A stretch of DNA of 64,000 nucleotides from Halopseudomonas pelagia CL-AP6 (GTDB taxonomy: Bacteria; Pseudomonadota; Gammaproteobacteria; Pseudomonadales; Pseudomonadaceae): the NCBI RefSeq assembly GCF_000410875.1, contig NZ_AROI01000009.1, positions 1 to 64,000 of the forward strand, in the 5' to 3' direction. Within the stretch, counting starts at the first letter, position 1; every line of letters starts with the position of its first letter. Made by a program: the position numbers and the translations under genes. Shown piece after piece: positions 54,092-63,920 of the stretch. The notes below the pieces were generated by a model. It searched no databases. It was not told the origin of the DNA and saw nothing but the letters and a program-made list of their open reading frames with translations.

Positions 54092-54967
54092 ATGAATGCC
54101 AATGTAAAGATCGACGCCGCTAGCGCGCTGGAGTTGAAACCGGATCCGCGGCATAACGTTGAACTACCGGCCTGGCTGCAGCAGTACGCTGGAGTCTTCG
54201 TGCGGGAGGTGTTGCCGCCGCTGATCTTCACTGCCGTGCTGCTGATCATCTGGCAGCTGCTCTGCTCGATGGAAGGCAGTGCGCTGCCGCCGCCCACGCA
54301 GGTGGTGACCGATACCTGGGAGCTGATCATTAATCCGTTCTATGACAATGGCGGCAATGATGTGGGCATGGCCTGGCAGATTCTCGCTAGCCTTGAACGG
54401 GTCGCTTACGGCTATCTGCTCGCGGTGGTGGTGGGTATCAGCCTAGGCGTGCTGGTAGGGCAGTCGACCTGGGCCATGCGCGGGCTGGATCCGGTATTCC
54501 AGGTGCTGCGTACTGTGCCGCCGCTGGCCTGGCTGCCGCTGTCACTAGCCGGTTTTCAGGACAGCAATCCCTCGGCGATCTTTGTCATCTTCATCACCGC
54601 TATCTGGCCGATCATCATCAACACCTCGGTGGGTGTGCGCAATATTCCCGAGGACTATCGCAACGTGGCGCGGGTGTTGCGGCTCAACGGCGTCGAGTAT
54701 TTCGTCAAGATTATGTTGCCCGCTGCCGCGCCTTATATTTTCTCTGGTTTGCGTATCGGCGTCGGCCTGTCCTGGTTGGCCATCGTCGCTGCAGAAATGC
54801 TGATTGGCGGTGTGGGCATTGGTTTCTTTATCTGGGATGCGTGGAATGCGTCACTGATCAGCGACATCATCCTGGCTTTGATCTACGTCGGTGTGGTGGG
54901 CTTTTTCCTCGATCGCCTGGTGGCCTGGGTCGGTCGTCTGGTTACTCGTGGCACCTCTGCCAGTTAA
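54092..54967 (+). CDS. nrtB: Nitrate ABC transporter permease
   Basis: 291 aa, six membrane helices. The EAA-type loop EDYRNVARVLRLNGVEYFVKIMLP (shown as RNVARVLRLNGVEYF) contacts the NrtC ATPase. Two possible starts: 54062 (in-frame ATG 2 bases past nrtA) or 54092, chosen because GAGGG lies 8 bases upstream. Acts with NrtA and NrtC in high-affinity nitrate uptake for assimilation. Nitrite/nitrate reductase genes are not in this window. Confidence 0.88.
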   Translation: MNANVKIDAASALELKPDPRHNVELPAWLQQYAGVFVREVLPPLIFTAVLLIIWQLLCSMEGSALPPPTQVVTDTWELIINPFYDNGGNDVGMAWQILASLERVAYGYLLAVVVGISLGVLVGQSTWAMRGLDPVFQVLRTVPPLAWLPLSLAGFQDSNPSAIFVIFITAIWPIIINTSVGVRNIPEDYRNVARVLRLNGVEYFVKIMLPAAAPYIFSGLRIGVGLSWLAIVAAEMLIGGVGIGFFIWDAWNASLISDIILALIYVGVVGFFLDRLVAWVGRLVTRGTSAS

Positions 54968-54977
54968 GGAGCAGCAT

Positions 54978-55778
54978 ATGAGCCGTTATCTGAATATCGA
55001 GAAAGTCTCCAAGACCTTCACCACTGGCAAGATGTCCAGCGAGGTGCTGGTGGATATCAACCTGAGCGTGGCGCGGGGTGAGTACATTTCCATCATCGGT
55101 CATTCTGGTTGTGGCAAGTCGACGGTGCTGAATATCGTCGCTGGCTTGATGGATTCCACCTCTGGTGCGGTGATTCTGGATGGCAAGGAAGTCAGTGATC
55201 CGGGCCCGGACCGCAGTATGGTGTTCCAGAATCATTCGCTGCTGCCCTGGCTGACGGTATACCAGAATGTCGCGATCGCGGTGAACAAGGTCTGGCGCAG
55301 CAAGAATGCCAAGGAGAAGGACGAATGGGTGCGGCACAATCTGAATATGGTGCACATGAGCCACGCACTGGACAAACTGCCGAGTGAAATCTCGGGCGGT
55401 ATGAAGCAGCGTGTCGGCATCGCCCGGGCACTGGCTATGGAGCCCAAGGTACTGCTGCTGGATGAGCCCTTTGGCGCGTTGGACGCGTTGACGCGGGCGC
55501 ATCTGCAGGATGAGGTGATGCGCATCCAGAATGATCTGAAGAACACCGTGATCATGATCACCCACGATGTGGACGAGGCGGTGCTGCTGTCAGATCGTAT
55601 CGTGATGATGACCAACGGCCCTTCGGCGACGATTGGCGAGATTCTTGATATCGAATTGGAACGACCGCGTGACCGTATCGCCCTGGCCGATGATCCCCGT
55701 TACAACCAGTATCGCCAGGCGGTGCTGCGTTTCCTCTACGAAAAACAACGCAAGGTAGAGGTGGCTGTATCGGCCTAG
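54978..55778 (+). CDS. nrtC: Nitrate ABC transporter ATP-binding protein
   Basis: 266 aa: Walker A GHSGCGKST (41-49), Q-loop FQNHSLLPWLTVYQ, signature SGGMKQRVGIARALA, Walker B LLLDEPFGALD, and switch His in ITHDVDEA. A short single-domain form (cyanobacterial NrtC has an extra regulatory domain, absent here). GGAG lies 8 bases upstream. End of the nrtABC operon. Confidence 0.92.
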   Translation: MSRYLNIEKVSKTFTTGKMSSEVLVDINLSVARGEYISIIGHSGCGKSTVLNIVAGLMDSTSGAVILDGKEVSDPGPDRSMVFQNHSLLPWLTVYQNVAIAVNKVWRSKNAKEKDEWVRHNLNMVHMSHALDKLPSEISGGMKQRVGIARALAMEPKVLLLDEPFGALDALTRAHLQDEVMRIQNDLKNTVIMITHDVDEAVLLSDRIVMMTNGPSATIGEILDIELERPRDRIALADDPRYNQYRQAVLRFLYEKQRKVEVAVSA

Positions 55779-55855
55779 GGCGGTGACTAGATGGCAAGTA
55801 CAGGGCAAGTTTGCGTTGACGCTTTGTTACAAAATCACTAATCTTCACTCCGCTT

Positions 55856-56073
55856 CAGGTGCCCGCTGATGCGTAATCAGCGGGTGAAACTGGGAAGCCG
55901 GTGCGTCTGCCAATTGCAGACAATTCCGGCGCTGCCCCCGCAACGGTAAGCGAGCGTCAGTCGATGTGAATCGGCTGGCACGTCACCGCCATACACCACT
56001 GTGCCAACGGCATGGGAAGGTGCGGTGACGGGATCAATGGATCCGCTCGCAAGCCCGGAGACCGGCCTGACGC
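55856..56073 (+). promoter_or_regulatory. Cobalamin (AdoCbl) riboswitch
   Basis: Contains the conserved aptamer pieces in order: AGGTGCC (55857), GGGAAGCCGGTG, CCGGCGCTGCCCCCGCAACGGTAAGC, a B12-box-like ACACCACTGTGCC, GGGAAGGTGCGG, and AGCCCGGAGACCGGCCTGACGC at the 3' end (pieces above 20 bases are abbreviated here to the core CTGCCCCCGCAACGGTAAG and CCCGGAGACCGGCCTGA). Represses btuB-cob expression when B12 is plentiful. A TTGACG (-35, 55816-55821) with TAATCT (-10) lies upstream. Confidence 0.93.
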
Positions 56074-56206
56074 AGTTCACAGCAGAGCGGCGGGCTTTGT
56101 GGGTGTGCGGTCTCCTGCTGCGTTGGATCCGTTTGCCTTTTTTGCTCCGCCGACTGCTATCAGTCAGCAGTGTCGTACGGGTAGGTACGACGGAGCCAGA
56201 AGCCGC

Positions 56207-58027
56207 ATGAATAGTTCTTTTCCCGCCTCTATGGCGCTGGCCTGCATGGGCCTGTCCTCGTTTTGCTTTGCCAATCCAGTTAACTTAAATGAACAGGTGG
56301 TCACCGCCACGCGCTCGTCGCTGTCCGCTAGCCAGGGTATTGCCTCGGTCAGTGTGATTGAGCGGGCGGATATCGAAAGGCTGCAGGCGACCAGCGTGGC
56401 TCAACTGTTACGCCGGGTTCCGGGAATCAATATCACCAATAGCGGCGGTCACGGCAAGAACGAGGCGCTGGGTATTCGCGGTACCAGCAGTAATCATGTG
56501 CTGGTGTTGATCGACGGTGTACGCCTGGGCTCGGCGACCACCGGCGACGTGGCCTTGCAGAATCTGCCGGTCGAACAGATCGAACGCATCGAAGTAGTGC
56601 GCGGCCCGCGCTCAAGCCTGTATGGCTCCGAAGCCATCGGCGGCGTGATTCAGATATTCACCCGGCGCGGTGAGCGTCAGGGCGCCAAGCCCTGGGCATC
56701 GGCGACCGCCGGCAGCCGCAATTATCACGCCGGCAGCGCCGGGGTCTCTGGCGGGCTGGGCAACGCCTGGTACAACCTGGGTGTGACCAGCATGGGCACC
56801 CGCGGAATTGATGCGCGTCCCGGTGCGCCTTCGCCAGAGTCGGATAACGACGGTTATCGCGAATGGTCAGCCAATATGACGGCCGGGTATCGCTTCGACA
56901 ATGGTGTGGAGCTGGACGGTCACGTTATCGAGGTGCGCTCGCACAATGATTACGACTCGGGCTTTAAAGCCAACGCCGACAATCTGCTACGCACCCACGG
57001 TCTGCGCGCGCGCTTCGCCCCGACCGACCCCTGGCTGGTCACCCTGCAGGCGGGGCGCAGCGAAGACAAGCTCGATACCTTCAATGGCAATGTGTTCAAT
57101 ACCCGTATCGATACCCGCCGCGACAGCTTCAGTTGGCAGAACGACGTACAGCTCAAGCCCGGGCAGGTTCTGACACTGGGTTACGACCTGTTGCAGGACT
57201 CGGTCAACGGCACTACCCACTTCGCCGAAGACAGCCGCGACAACCACGGCGCTTACGCCCAATATCTTGCACAGCTCGGCCGCCATGAGCTGCAAATCAG
57301 TGCCCGGCACGATGACAACGAGCAGCATGGTAGCTACAACACCGGCAGTATCGGTTATGGCTACAGCATCAGCGATAGTCTGCGTGCCAGTGCCAGTGCC
57401 GGCACTGCATTCAAGGCGCCAACTTTCAACCAGTTGTATCACCCCACCTTCGGTAACCCAGATATCAGCGAAGAAACCTCGCGCAGTCTGGAACTGGGCC
57501 TGGATGGTGAACAGCGCTGGGGTAGTTGGGCGGTGGCGCTCTACCGAAATGAGATCGATGACCTGATCGCCTACTTCAACCAGGGCGGTGGTTTGCGTGC
57601 GCAGAATATCGACAAAGCGGTTATCAACGGGGTGGAGCTGTCATTGGCCAGCCAGTTGTTGGGTTGGGATCTGAGCAGCAATCTGACGCTGCAGGACCCG
57701 GCCAACAAGTCATCCCGCGCCGGCCAGGGCGATCTGCTGCCGCGCCGGGCCGAGCAGATATTCAATCTGGATCTGGACCGTCGGTTCGGCCGCATCGGCC
57801 TCGGTGCCAGCCTGCATGTGGAAGGACGGCGCTGGGATAACGCGGCCAATACCACCGAACTGTCCGGTTACAACACCGTTGATCTGCGCTCCGAATATCA
57901 ATTGAGCGACGCCTGGCGCCTGCAGGCACGCATCAGCAACCTGTTCGACAGCGACTATGAAACCGCCGCGACCTACCAGCAACAAGGCCGGGCGGGCTAT
58001 CTGACTCTGCGCTACCAGGCGCTCTAA
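56207..58027 (+). CDS. btuB: TonB-dependent outer-membrane cobalamin receptor BtuB
   Basis: 606 aa. Signal peptide cleaved near Ala22; TonB box-like EQVVTATR at 29-36; plug domain with LRRVPGINITNSGGHGKNEA and LVLIDGVRLGS, IERIEVVRGPRSSLYGSEAIGG (plug-end hallmark). Barrel strands to the C-terminal LTLRYQAL, with aromatic end. Imports B12 or cobinamide across the outer membrane with TonB-ExbBD energy. First gene after the riboswitch. Confidence 0.92.
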   Translation: MNSSFPASMALACMGLSSFCFANPVNLNEQVVTATRSSLSASQGIASVSVIERADIERLQATSVAQLLRRVPGINITNSGGHGKNEALGIRGTSSNHVLVLIDGVRLGSATTGDVALQNLPVEQIERIEVVRGPRSSLYGSEAIGGVIQIFTRRGERQGAKPWASATAGSRNYHAGSAGVSGGLGNAWYNLGVTSMGTRGIDARPGAPSPESDNDGYREWSANMTAGYRFDNGVELDGHVIEVRSHNDYDSGFKANADNLLRTHGLRARFAPTDPWLVTLQAGRSEDKLDTFNGNVFNTRIDTRRDSFSWQNDVQLKPGQVLTLGYDLLQDSVNGTTHFAEDSRDNHGAYAQYLAQLGRHELQISARHDDNEQHGSYNTGSIGYGYSISDSLRASASAGTAFKAPTFNQLYHPTFGNPDISEETSRSLELGLDGEQRWGSWAVALYRNEIDDLIAYFNQGGGLRAQNIDKAVINGVELSLASQLLGWDLSSNLTLQDPANKSSRAGQGDLLPRRAEQIFNLDLDRRFGRIGLGASLHVEGRRWDNAANTTELSGYNTVDLRSEYQLSDAWRLQARISNLFDSDYETAATYQQQGRAGYLTLRYQAL

Positions 58028-58066
58028 GGCGCCTGTTTTTAAACAACCCATCCAAGGAGGATGACC

Positions 58067-58642
58067 ATGTTAGAACTGTCCAGACGTAGCCAGGTGGCTA
58101 TTGGTATCGTGCTCGTGTTGCTGGTCGCCATGACCCGTGGCAGCCATTTCAGCTTGGTCAATCTGCCCAGCGCGTCCTGGGCGGTGTTTTTCCTCGCGGG
58201 CGTGCTGCTCAAGCCACGTTGGGCCTTTCCACTGTTGTTTTTGCAGACTACGTTTATGGACATCATGAGCGTGGGCTGGATCAATGCCGGCCACCATTGC
58301 ATGACCGTGGCCTACTGGATGCTGTTGCCAGCCTACGGTGCGCTCTGGTTCGGCGGGCGTCTGTACGCACGCTGGCACCGCGAGCAACTGAGCTCATTGC
58401 TGGTGCTGGTACCGACTCTGCTGAGCAGCGCATTGGTGTGCCAGTTGTTCTCCAGTGGTGGTTTCTACTTTTTCTCTGGCCGCTATGACAACCCGACCTT
58501 CGCCGGCATGCTCGAGCGCATCGCTCACTACTATCCGCAATACCTGAGCAGCATGGCGCTGTATGTAGGCGCCGCCACGCTGGTCTATATCGTTCTGCGC
58601 GTCTATGCCGCGCGCGAGGCCCAGCAGGGCCGTCAGGCATGA
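58067..58642 (+). CDS. Six-helix membrane protein of unknown function in the B12 operon
   Basis: 191 aa, about six hydrophobic helices (at about 9-25, 34-50, 54-70, 83-105, 115-140, 158-182). The size and helix count match ECF-type substrate-binding (S) components. Notable polar motif NAGHHCM after helix 3, which could bind a ligand or metal. No BtuCD is encoded in this operon, so it could be the inner-membrane uptake part or a cobalt/vitamin carrier (inferred). AAGGAGG lies 6 bases before the ATG at 58067; stop overlaps cobO (ATGA). Confidence 0.6.
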   Translation: MLELSRRSQVAIGIVLVLLVAMTRGSHFSLVNLPSASWAVFFLAGVLLKPRWAFPLLFLQTTFMDIMSVGWINAGHHCMTVAYWMLLPAYGALWFGGRLYARWHREQLSSLLVLVPTLLSSALVCQLFSSGGFYFFSGRYDNPTFAGMLERIAHYYPQYLSSMALYVGAATLVYIVLRVYAAREAQQGRQA

Positions 58643-59250
58643 GCGACAGCCCCGACCGCGACGAGCGTCACCGGCAACGCATGCAGCGCAAGAAGGCGAT
58701 TGTCGATGAGAAAATCGCCCAGGCCCAGGATGAACACGGACTGCTGCTGGTGCTGACCGGCAACGGCAAGGGCAAGAGCAGTTCGGCTTTTGGTATGGCC
58801 GCTCGCAGTTTGGGGCATGGCCTGCAGGTGGGCATAGTGCAGTTTATCAAGGGCGCCCGCAGCACCGGCGAGGAGACCTTCTTCCGGCGTTTTCCCGAAC
58901 AGGTGCGTTATCACGTTATGGGCGCCGGCTTTACCTGGGAAACCCAGGACCGCCAGGATGATATCGCCAAGGCCGAAGCGGCCTGGGCGGTGGCGGTGGA
59001 GTTGATGAGCGACGAGGCGGTGGCGTTGGTGGTACTGGATGAGCTGAATATCGCGCTCAAATACGGCTACTTGCCGCTGGAGCAGGTGCTGCAGGACATC
59101 GCCTCGCGGCCCATGGCCCAGCATGTGGTGGTGACCGGCCGCGGTGCGCCGCCCGCGCTGATAGAAGCTGCCGATACCGTGACCGAGATGGGCGTGGTCA
59201 AGCATGCATTCAAGTCTGGCATCAAGGCGCAGAAAGGAGTGGAGTTTTGA
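58639..59250 (+). CDS. cobO: Cob(I)yrinic acid a,c-diamide adenosyltransferase
   Basis: Adenosylates the corrin cobalt from ATP. 203 aa, CobO/BtuR type. GNGKGKSSSAFG (41-52) is the P-loop; LVVLDELNIALKYGYL and HVVVTGRGAPPALIEAAD are family blocks. Overlaps the membrane protein stop by 4 bases and cobB start by 4. Confidence 0.93.
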   Translation: MSDSPDRDERHRQRMQRKKAIVDEKIAQAQDEHGLLLVLTGNGKGKSSSAFGMAARSLGHGLQVGIVQFIKGARSTGEETFFRRFPEQVRYHVMGAGFTWETQDRQDDIAKAEAAWAVAVELMSDEAVALVVLDELNIALKYGYLPLEQVLQDIASRPMAQHVVVTGRGAPPALIEAADTVTEMGVVKHAFKSGIKAQKGVEF

Positions 59251-60563
59251 CTGATTGCATATTGGCACAACAGCAGTGCCCGGCATTGCTTATCGCCGCA
59301 CCTGCCTCGGGGCAGGGCAAGACTACCATTACCGCGGCCTTGGCCCGCCTGCATAGCCGCCAGGGCAAACGCGTGCAGGTGTTCAAGTGTGGTCCGGATT
59401 TTCTCGACCCGATGATCCTCCAGCGCGCCAGTGGCCGGCCGGTTTACCAGATCGATCTGTGGATGATCGGTGAGCAGGAAAGCCGACGCTTGCTCAGTGC
59501 CGCGGCGGCCGAGTGCGACCTGATTCTGATCGAAGGGGTGATGGGGCTGTTTGACGGCACACCCTCCGCGGCGGATCTGGCGCGCTGCTTTGGTGTGCCG
59601 GTGCTGGCGGTGATTGACGGCTCGGGCATGGCCCAGACCTTTGGCGCCATGGCCCACGGGCTGGCCAGTTATCAGCCGGGTCTGCCGTTTGCCGGGGTAC
59701 TGGCCAACAAGGTTGGCAGTGACCGGCATGGCGAGATTCTGCGTGATTGCCTGCCTGACAGCTGCGCCTGGTTTGGGGCACTGCCGCGCAGTGAAGCGAT
59801 AGGCCTGCCCAGTCGTCACCTGGGACTGGTGCAGGCGGATGAGCTGGTTGATCTGGATGCTCGGCTGGATGCCGCCGCCGATGCACTGCTGGCCAGCGCC
59901 GATACTCAGTTGCCGGCGCGGGTGGGTTTTACCGCGCCTGAACCTGCTGCAGTAGGCACATCCAGCGCCGCGCTGGCGGGTGTACGTATTGGCGTGGCGC
60001 GTGACGGCGCCTTTGCCTTTATCTACCAGGCCAATCTGGATCTGCTCGCGGATCTGGGTGCAGAGCTGCTGTTCTTCTCGCCGCTTAGCGACCAGCAGTT
60101 GCCCGAGATCGACAGCCTGTACCTGCCGGGCGGCTATCCCGAGTTGCATCTGGCCGAGTTGGGCAGCAATAAGGCGATGCAGGCGGCTATCCGTGCCCAT
60201 CATGAGGCCGGCAAGCCGATCCATGCTGAATGTGGCGGTATGCTGTATCTGTGCGAATCGCTGACCGACACTGACGGACAGAGCACGGAGCTGGTGGGTT
60301 TGCTGCCCGGCCGGGCAAACATGCACAAGCGCCTGACCGCGCTGGCATTGCAGGAAGTTGCGTTGCCGGAGGGCACCCTGCGCGGGCACACCTTTCACCA
60401 TTCCTCTCTGGAGTGTGAACTGCCGCCGCTGGTGCGTGGCGAGTGCCCGAATTACAAACGCACGGCCGAGGCGGTTTGGCGGATCGGGCGACTGACAGCC
60501 TCCTATATTCACCTGTATCTGCCGGGCAACCGCCAAGCCGCGGCGGCACTGTTTTGTCCATGA
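59247..60563 (+). CDS. cobB: Cobyrinate a,c-diamide synthase
   Basis: Glutamine- and ATP-dependent amidation of cobyrinate side chains a and c. 438 aa from TTG, with AAAGGAG upstream. N-terminal AAPASGQGKTTITAALARL (P-loop), DFLDPMILQRASGRPVYQID, IEGVMGLFDG; C-terminal glutaminase with LPGGYPELHLAELG (nucleophile region) and ECGGMLYLCESL (GATase Cys) and HTFHHSSLE. Complete. CobO then CobB reflects the aerobic-type late steps. Confidence 0.92.
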   Translation: MTDCILAQQQCPALLIAAPASGQGKTTITAALARLHSRQGKRVQVFKCGPDFLDPMILQRASGRPVYQIDLWMIGEQESRRLLSAAAAECDLILIEGVMGLFDGTPSAADLARCFGVPVLAVIDGSGMAQTFGAMAHGLASYQPGLPFAGVLANKVGSDRHGEILRDCLPDSCAWFGALPRSEAIGLPSRHLGLVQADELVDLDARLDAAADALLASADTQLPARVGFTAPEPAAVGTSSAALAGVRIGVARDGAFAFIYQANLDLLADLGAELLFFSPLSDQQLPEIDSLYLPGGYPELHLAELGSNKAMQAAIRAHHEAGKPIHAECGGMLYLCESLTDTDGQSTELVGLLPGRANMHKRLTALALQEVALPEGTLRGHTFHHSSLECELPPLVRGECPNYKRTAEAVWRIGRLTASYIHLYLPGNRQAAAALFCP

Positions 60564-60576
60564 ACGGCTTACGCGC

Positions 60577-61221
60577 ATGAGTGAGCATGCCTTCTCCGCC
60601 GCCGAGCGGGCCGCCGTGTACCGGGCCATCCGTGAGCGCCGGGATATGCGTCATTTCAGCGCTGGAGAAGTGCCCGCCGAGCAGCTGTCGCGGCTGCTGG
60701 AGGCGGCGCATCAGGCGCCCAGTGTCGGGTTGATGCAACCCTGGCGTTTCGTCCGTATTACGCAGCCTGCGCTACGCACGGCCATCCATCGGCTAGTGGA
60801 TGAGGAGCGACAGTTGACGGCGCAGGCATTGGCTGAGCGCGCCGCCGATTTTATGCGGCTCAAGGTCGAAGGCATTCTCGACTGCGCGGAGCTGCTGGTC
60901 GCCGCGCTGCCGGAGGGCCGCGAGCAACATGTGTTTGGCCGTCGCACCTTGCCGGAAATGGATCTGGCGTCGATTGCCTGCGCGATTCAGAACCTGTGGC
61001 TGGCGGCACGCGCGGAAGGGCTTGGGCTGGGCTGGGTGTCGTTGTTCGATCCGCAGGCACTGGCAGAGCTGCTCGGCATGCCGGCCGGGGCCAAGCCGAT
61101 AGCGGTGCTGTGTCTCGGTCCAGTCGAGGCTTTTTATACCGAACCGATGCTGGTTGAGCAGGGCTGGAGCACACCACGGCCACTGAACGAGTTGTTATTT
61201 ACCGATCAATGGGAGCCATGA
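60577..61221 (+). CDS. bluB: 5,6-dimethylbenzimidazole synthase BluB
   Basis: Oxygen-dependent cleavage of FMNH2 to DMB, the lower base of B12; nitroreductase fold. 214 aa with RRDMRHFSAGEVPAEQLSRLLEAAHQAPS and VGLMQPWRFV, then LAARAEGLGLGWVSLFDP (motif lengths shortened: RHFSAGEVPAEQLSRLLE). No gap to cobB (13 bases), TGATG with the next gene. Aerobic B12 producers carry this gene. Confidence 0.93.
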   Translation: MSEHAFSAAERAAVYRAIRERRDMRHFSAGEVPAEQLSRLLEAAHQAPSVGLMQPWRFVRITQPALRTAIHRLVDEERQLTAQALAERAADFMRLKVEGILDCAELLVAALPEGREQHVFGRRTLPEMDLASIACAIQNLWLAARAEGLGLGWVSLFDPQALAELLGMPAGAKPIAVLCLGPVEAFYTEPMLVEQGWSTPRPLNELLFTDQWEP

Positions 61222-62018
61222 TGAAAGGCCCACAACGTATCGTTTGCCTGTCTACGGAAACTTGTGAAGTGCTGTATCGCCTCGGCGAGCAGGAGCGCAT
61301 CGCCGGTATTTCCGGCTTTACCGTACACCCGCCACAGGCGCGCAAGGAAAAGCCCAAGGTCTCGGCTTTTACTAGCGCCAAGACCGAGAAGATTCTCGCG
61401 CTCAAGCCGGATCTGGTTATCGGCTACTGCGACCTGCAGGCGGATATTGCTGCGGAGCTGGCGCGCGAGGGTCTGGAAGTGCATCTGTTCAATCAGCGCG
61501 ATATCGCCGGCATTCTGCGCATGATCGAGACGCTGGGTGCCTTGGTGTATGCCAGCGACAAGGCCGAGACACTGGTCGCCGAGTTGCAGGCGGGCATGCA
61601 GCAGGTGCGTCTGCAGGCGGGGCAACTGTCACGTCGACCCAAGGTATATTTCGAGGAGTGGGATGGCCCGCTGATTTCTGGCATTCGCTGGGTCAGCGAA
61701 CTGATCGAACTGGCCGGCGGTGAAGACTGCTTTGCCGAGCTGAGTCACCACCCCAAAGCCAAGCAGCGCTATATCACCGACCCTCAGGAGGTGGTCCGGC
61801 GTGCGCCGGATCTGGTCATCGGCTCCTGGTGCGGCAAGCGCTTCAGACCGGAACATCTGTTTGATCGGCCAGGCTGGCCGGCGATCCCGGCATTGCGTGA
61901 TGAGCAACTGTTTGAAATCAAGTCCCCTGACATTCTGCAGCCGGGCATCTCGGCACTGACCATCGGGCTGGATCAGTTGCATAACTTGATTCGCCAATGG
62001 GATCAGCGCCAGTGCTGA
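61221..62018 (+). CDS. BtuF-like cobalamin-binding protein without signal peptide
   Basis: 265 aa with BtuF/FepB-type class III binding fold: [60 protein letters not shown] and [20 protein letters not shown]. It begins directly at the fold's first strand with no signal peptide and no lipobox, so it is expected in the cytosol unless exported by another route. GGGAG precedes the ATG at 61221, which overlaps the bluB stop (TGATG). Function in this operon (B12 storage or delivery?) unknown. Confidence 0.7.
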   Translation: MKGPQRIVCLSTETCEVLYRLGEQERIAGISGFTVHPPQARKEKPKVSAFTSAKTEKILALKPDLVIGYCDLQADIAAELAREGLEVHLFNQRDIAGILRMIETLGALVYASDKAETLVAELQAGMQQVRLQAGQLSRRPKVYFEEWDGPLISGIRWVSELIELAGGEDCFAELSHHPKAKQRYITDPQEVVRRAPDLVIGSWCGKRFRPEHLFDRPGWPAIPALRDEQLFEIKSPDILQPGISALTIGLDQLHNLIRQWDQRQC

Positions 62019-62920
62019 ACGCGCCCGTAGTGCTCGGCGCCATGCTGCTGGATCACTGGCTGGGTGAACCGAAACGCGGGCACCCGCTGGTCGGCTTCGG
62101 CCGGCTCGCCGATGTACTGGAAAGCACCTTCAATCGCGCTGGCTCGCGACGGTTGCGCGGGCTGCTGGCCTGGGCACTGGCGGTATTGCCACTGACCTTT
62201 GGCGCTTGGGTGCTGGCCAGCTTGCCCGGCATTGGCTGGGTCTTTTCCTTGCTGCTGCTGTACCTGGCCATCGGACTGCATAGCCTGGCCGCGCATGCCA
62301 AGCCGGTCAGCCGTGCATTGCGCCAGGGCAATCTCTTACAGGCCCGTCTGCGTGTGAGTTATATGGTCAGCCGGCAGACCGATGAACTGGATGAGCAAGG
62401 CGTGGCCTGTGCGACCACGGAATCGGTATTGGAGAACGGCAGTGACGCGGTATTTGCGGCTTTGTTCTGGTTTGCACTGCTGGGCGCGCCGGGCGTTGTG
62501 CTGTATCGCCTGTCCAATACCCTGGATGCGATGTGGGGCTACCGCAACGCACGTTTCGGCCAGTTTGGCTGGGCAGCGGCTCGTCTTGATGATGTGCTCA
62601 ATTACCTGCCGGCCAGGCTGGTAGCCTTGACCTATGCCGTGTGCGGGCGTACACGGCAGGCATTGCACTGCTGGCGGACTCAGGCGCCAGCCTGGGACAG
62701 CCCGAATGCCGGGCCGGTGATGGCTGCCGGAGCAGGGGCGTTAAATGTCAGTCTGGGTGGGCCGGCCGTTTATCAGGGTGCGTTGCACCAGCGCCCGGTT
62801 TTGGGTGCTGGGCCGGGGGCAAAGGACGAGGATATCGACCGGGCCGTGCGGCTGGTGCGCCAAGGGGTAATGCTGTGGCTGTTGGTACTTATGGCGCTCT
62901 GGGGGGTGATGCATGCTTGA
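61997..62920 (+). CDS. cobD: Adenosylcobinamide-phosphate synthase (CbiB/CobD)
   Basis: Attaches (R)-1-amino-2-propanol (phosphate) to adenosylcobyric acid; inner-membrane protein. 307 aa with [63 protein letters not shown] and ARLVALTY. Overlaps the BtuF-like gene by 22 bases. A GTG at 62012 is another start. Next gene overlaps by 8 bases. Confidence 0.92.
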   Translation: MGSAPVLNAPVVLGAMLLDHWLGEPKRGHPLVGFGRLADVLESTFNRAGSRRLRGLLAWALAVLPLTFGAWVLASLPGIGWVFSLLLLYLAIGLHSLAAHAKPVSRALRQGNLLQARLRVSYMVSRQTDELDEQGVACATTESVLENGSDAVFAALFWFALLGAPGVVLYRLSNTLDAMWGYRNARFGQFGWAAARLDDVLNYLPARLVALTYAVCGRTRQALHCWRTQAPAWDSPNAGPVMAAGAGALNVSLGGPAVYQGALHQRPVLGAGPGAKDEDIDRAVRLVRQGVMLWLLVLMALWGVMHA

Positions 62921-63920
62921 ACACGGTGGCAGGTTGCGCTTGGCCGCGGCGCAATTTGGCATGGCACAAGAAGACTGGCTAGACTTGTCCACCGGGTTGG
63001 CACCCTATGTATGGCCTTTGCCATCCTTTGGCCCCGCCATCTGGTCGCGCCTGCCGGAAGAGGACGATGGCCTGGAGGCTATTGCGGCTAGTTATTACGG
63101 CGCCGCGCAGGCACTGCCGGTGGCGGGTTCGCAGGCAGCCATTCAGGCTTTACCGCAGCTGTTCGCGCCGGAGCGCGTGGGCATACTCGAGCCCTGCTAT
63201 GCGGAGCATCGCCACGCCTGGCAGCGCGCTGGTCATGCGGTCATGGGTCTGGATCGATCTGAGGTAGCCGATCTTCTGGATCAGCTTGATGTGCTGGTGG
63301 TGGTCAATCCGAATAATCCGACCGGTACGCAGATCGATGTCGAAACGCTGCTTTCGTGGCACGAAACGCTACACCGGCATGGTGGCTACCTGATTGTCGA
63401 TGAGGCCTTTGCCGACGCGGCTCCTGAAAACAGTCTTGCTGCGTTCAGCGATCGGCCTGGCCTGATGGTGCTGCGCTCGCTGGGCAAATTTTTTGGTCTG
63501 GCCGGGGTGCGGCTGGGCTTCGTGCTGGCCGAACCGGGGTTGCTGGGTGCATTGCAGCGCGAGCTAGGACCTTGGACCGTAAGCGGCCCAGCCCGTGCCG
63601 CCGGTAAGGCAGTGCTGGCCGATCATACCACCCAGCAATTGTGGCGGTTTCGCCTGCAGCGTGACAGTCAGCGGCTGCGCTCACTACTGCTAGAGCATGG
63701 GCTGAATCCCGAGGGCGGTTGTGCGCTGTTTCAGTGGCTGCCTTATGCCCAGGCTGCGGAGCTGCATGCGGCCCTGGCGCGGCGCGGCATTCTGGTCAGG
63801 CTGTTCGAGCAGCCCGTTGCATTGCGTATTGGTCTGCCCGGCAGTGAGAGCGATTGGCAGCGCCTGGACGCCGCATTGGCAGATATTCATCTCAGTCAGT
63901 TGGCAAGTTCCGGCCTATGA
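62913..63920 (+). CDS. cobC: CobC, L-threonine-O-3-phosphate decarboxylase-type aminotransferase fold
   Basis: 335 aa, PLP fold-type I related to histidinol-phosphate aminotransferase. [24 protein letters not shown] and [16 protein letters not shown] (PLP Lys in LGKFF). Forms aminopropanol phosphate from threonine phosphate for CobD. Its stop overlaps cobQ by 4 bases. Confidence 0.88.
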   Translation: MLEHGGRLRLAAAQFGMAQEDWLDLSTGLAPYVWPLPSFGPAIWSRLPEEDDGLEAIAASYYGAAQALPVAGSQAAIQALPQLFAPERVGILEPCYAEHRHAWQRAGHAVMGLDRSEVADLLDQLDVLVVVNPNNPTGTQIDVETLLSWHETLHRHGGYLIVDEAFADAAPENSLAAFSDRPGLMVLRSLGKFFGLAGVRLGFVLAEPGLLGALQRELGPWTVSGPARAAGKAVLADHTTQQLWRFRLQRDSQRLRSLLLEHGLNPEGGCALFQWLPYAQAAELHAALARRGILVRLFEQPVALRIGLPGSESDWQRLDAALADIHLSQLASSGL

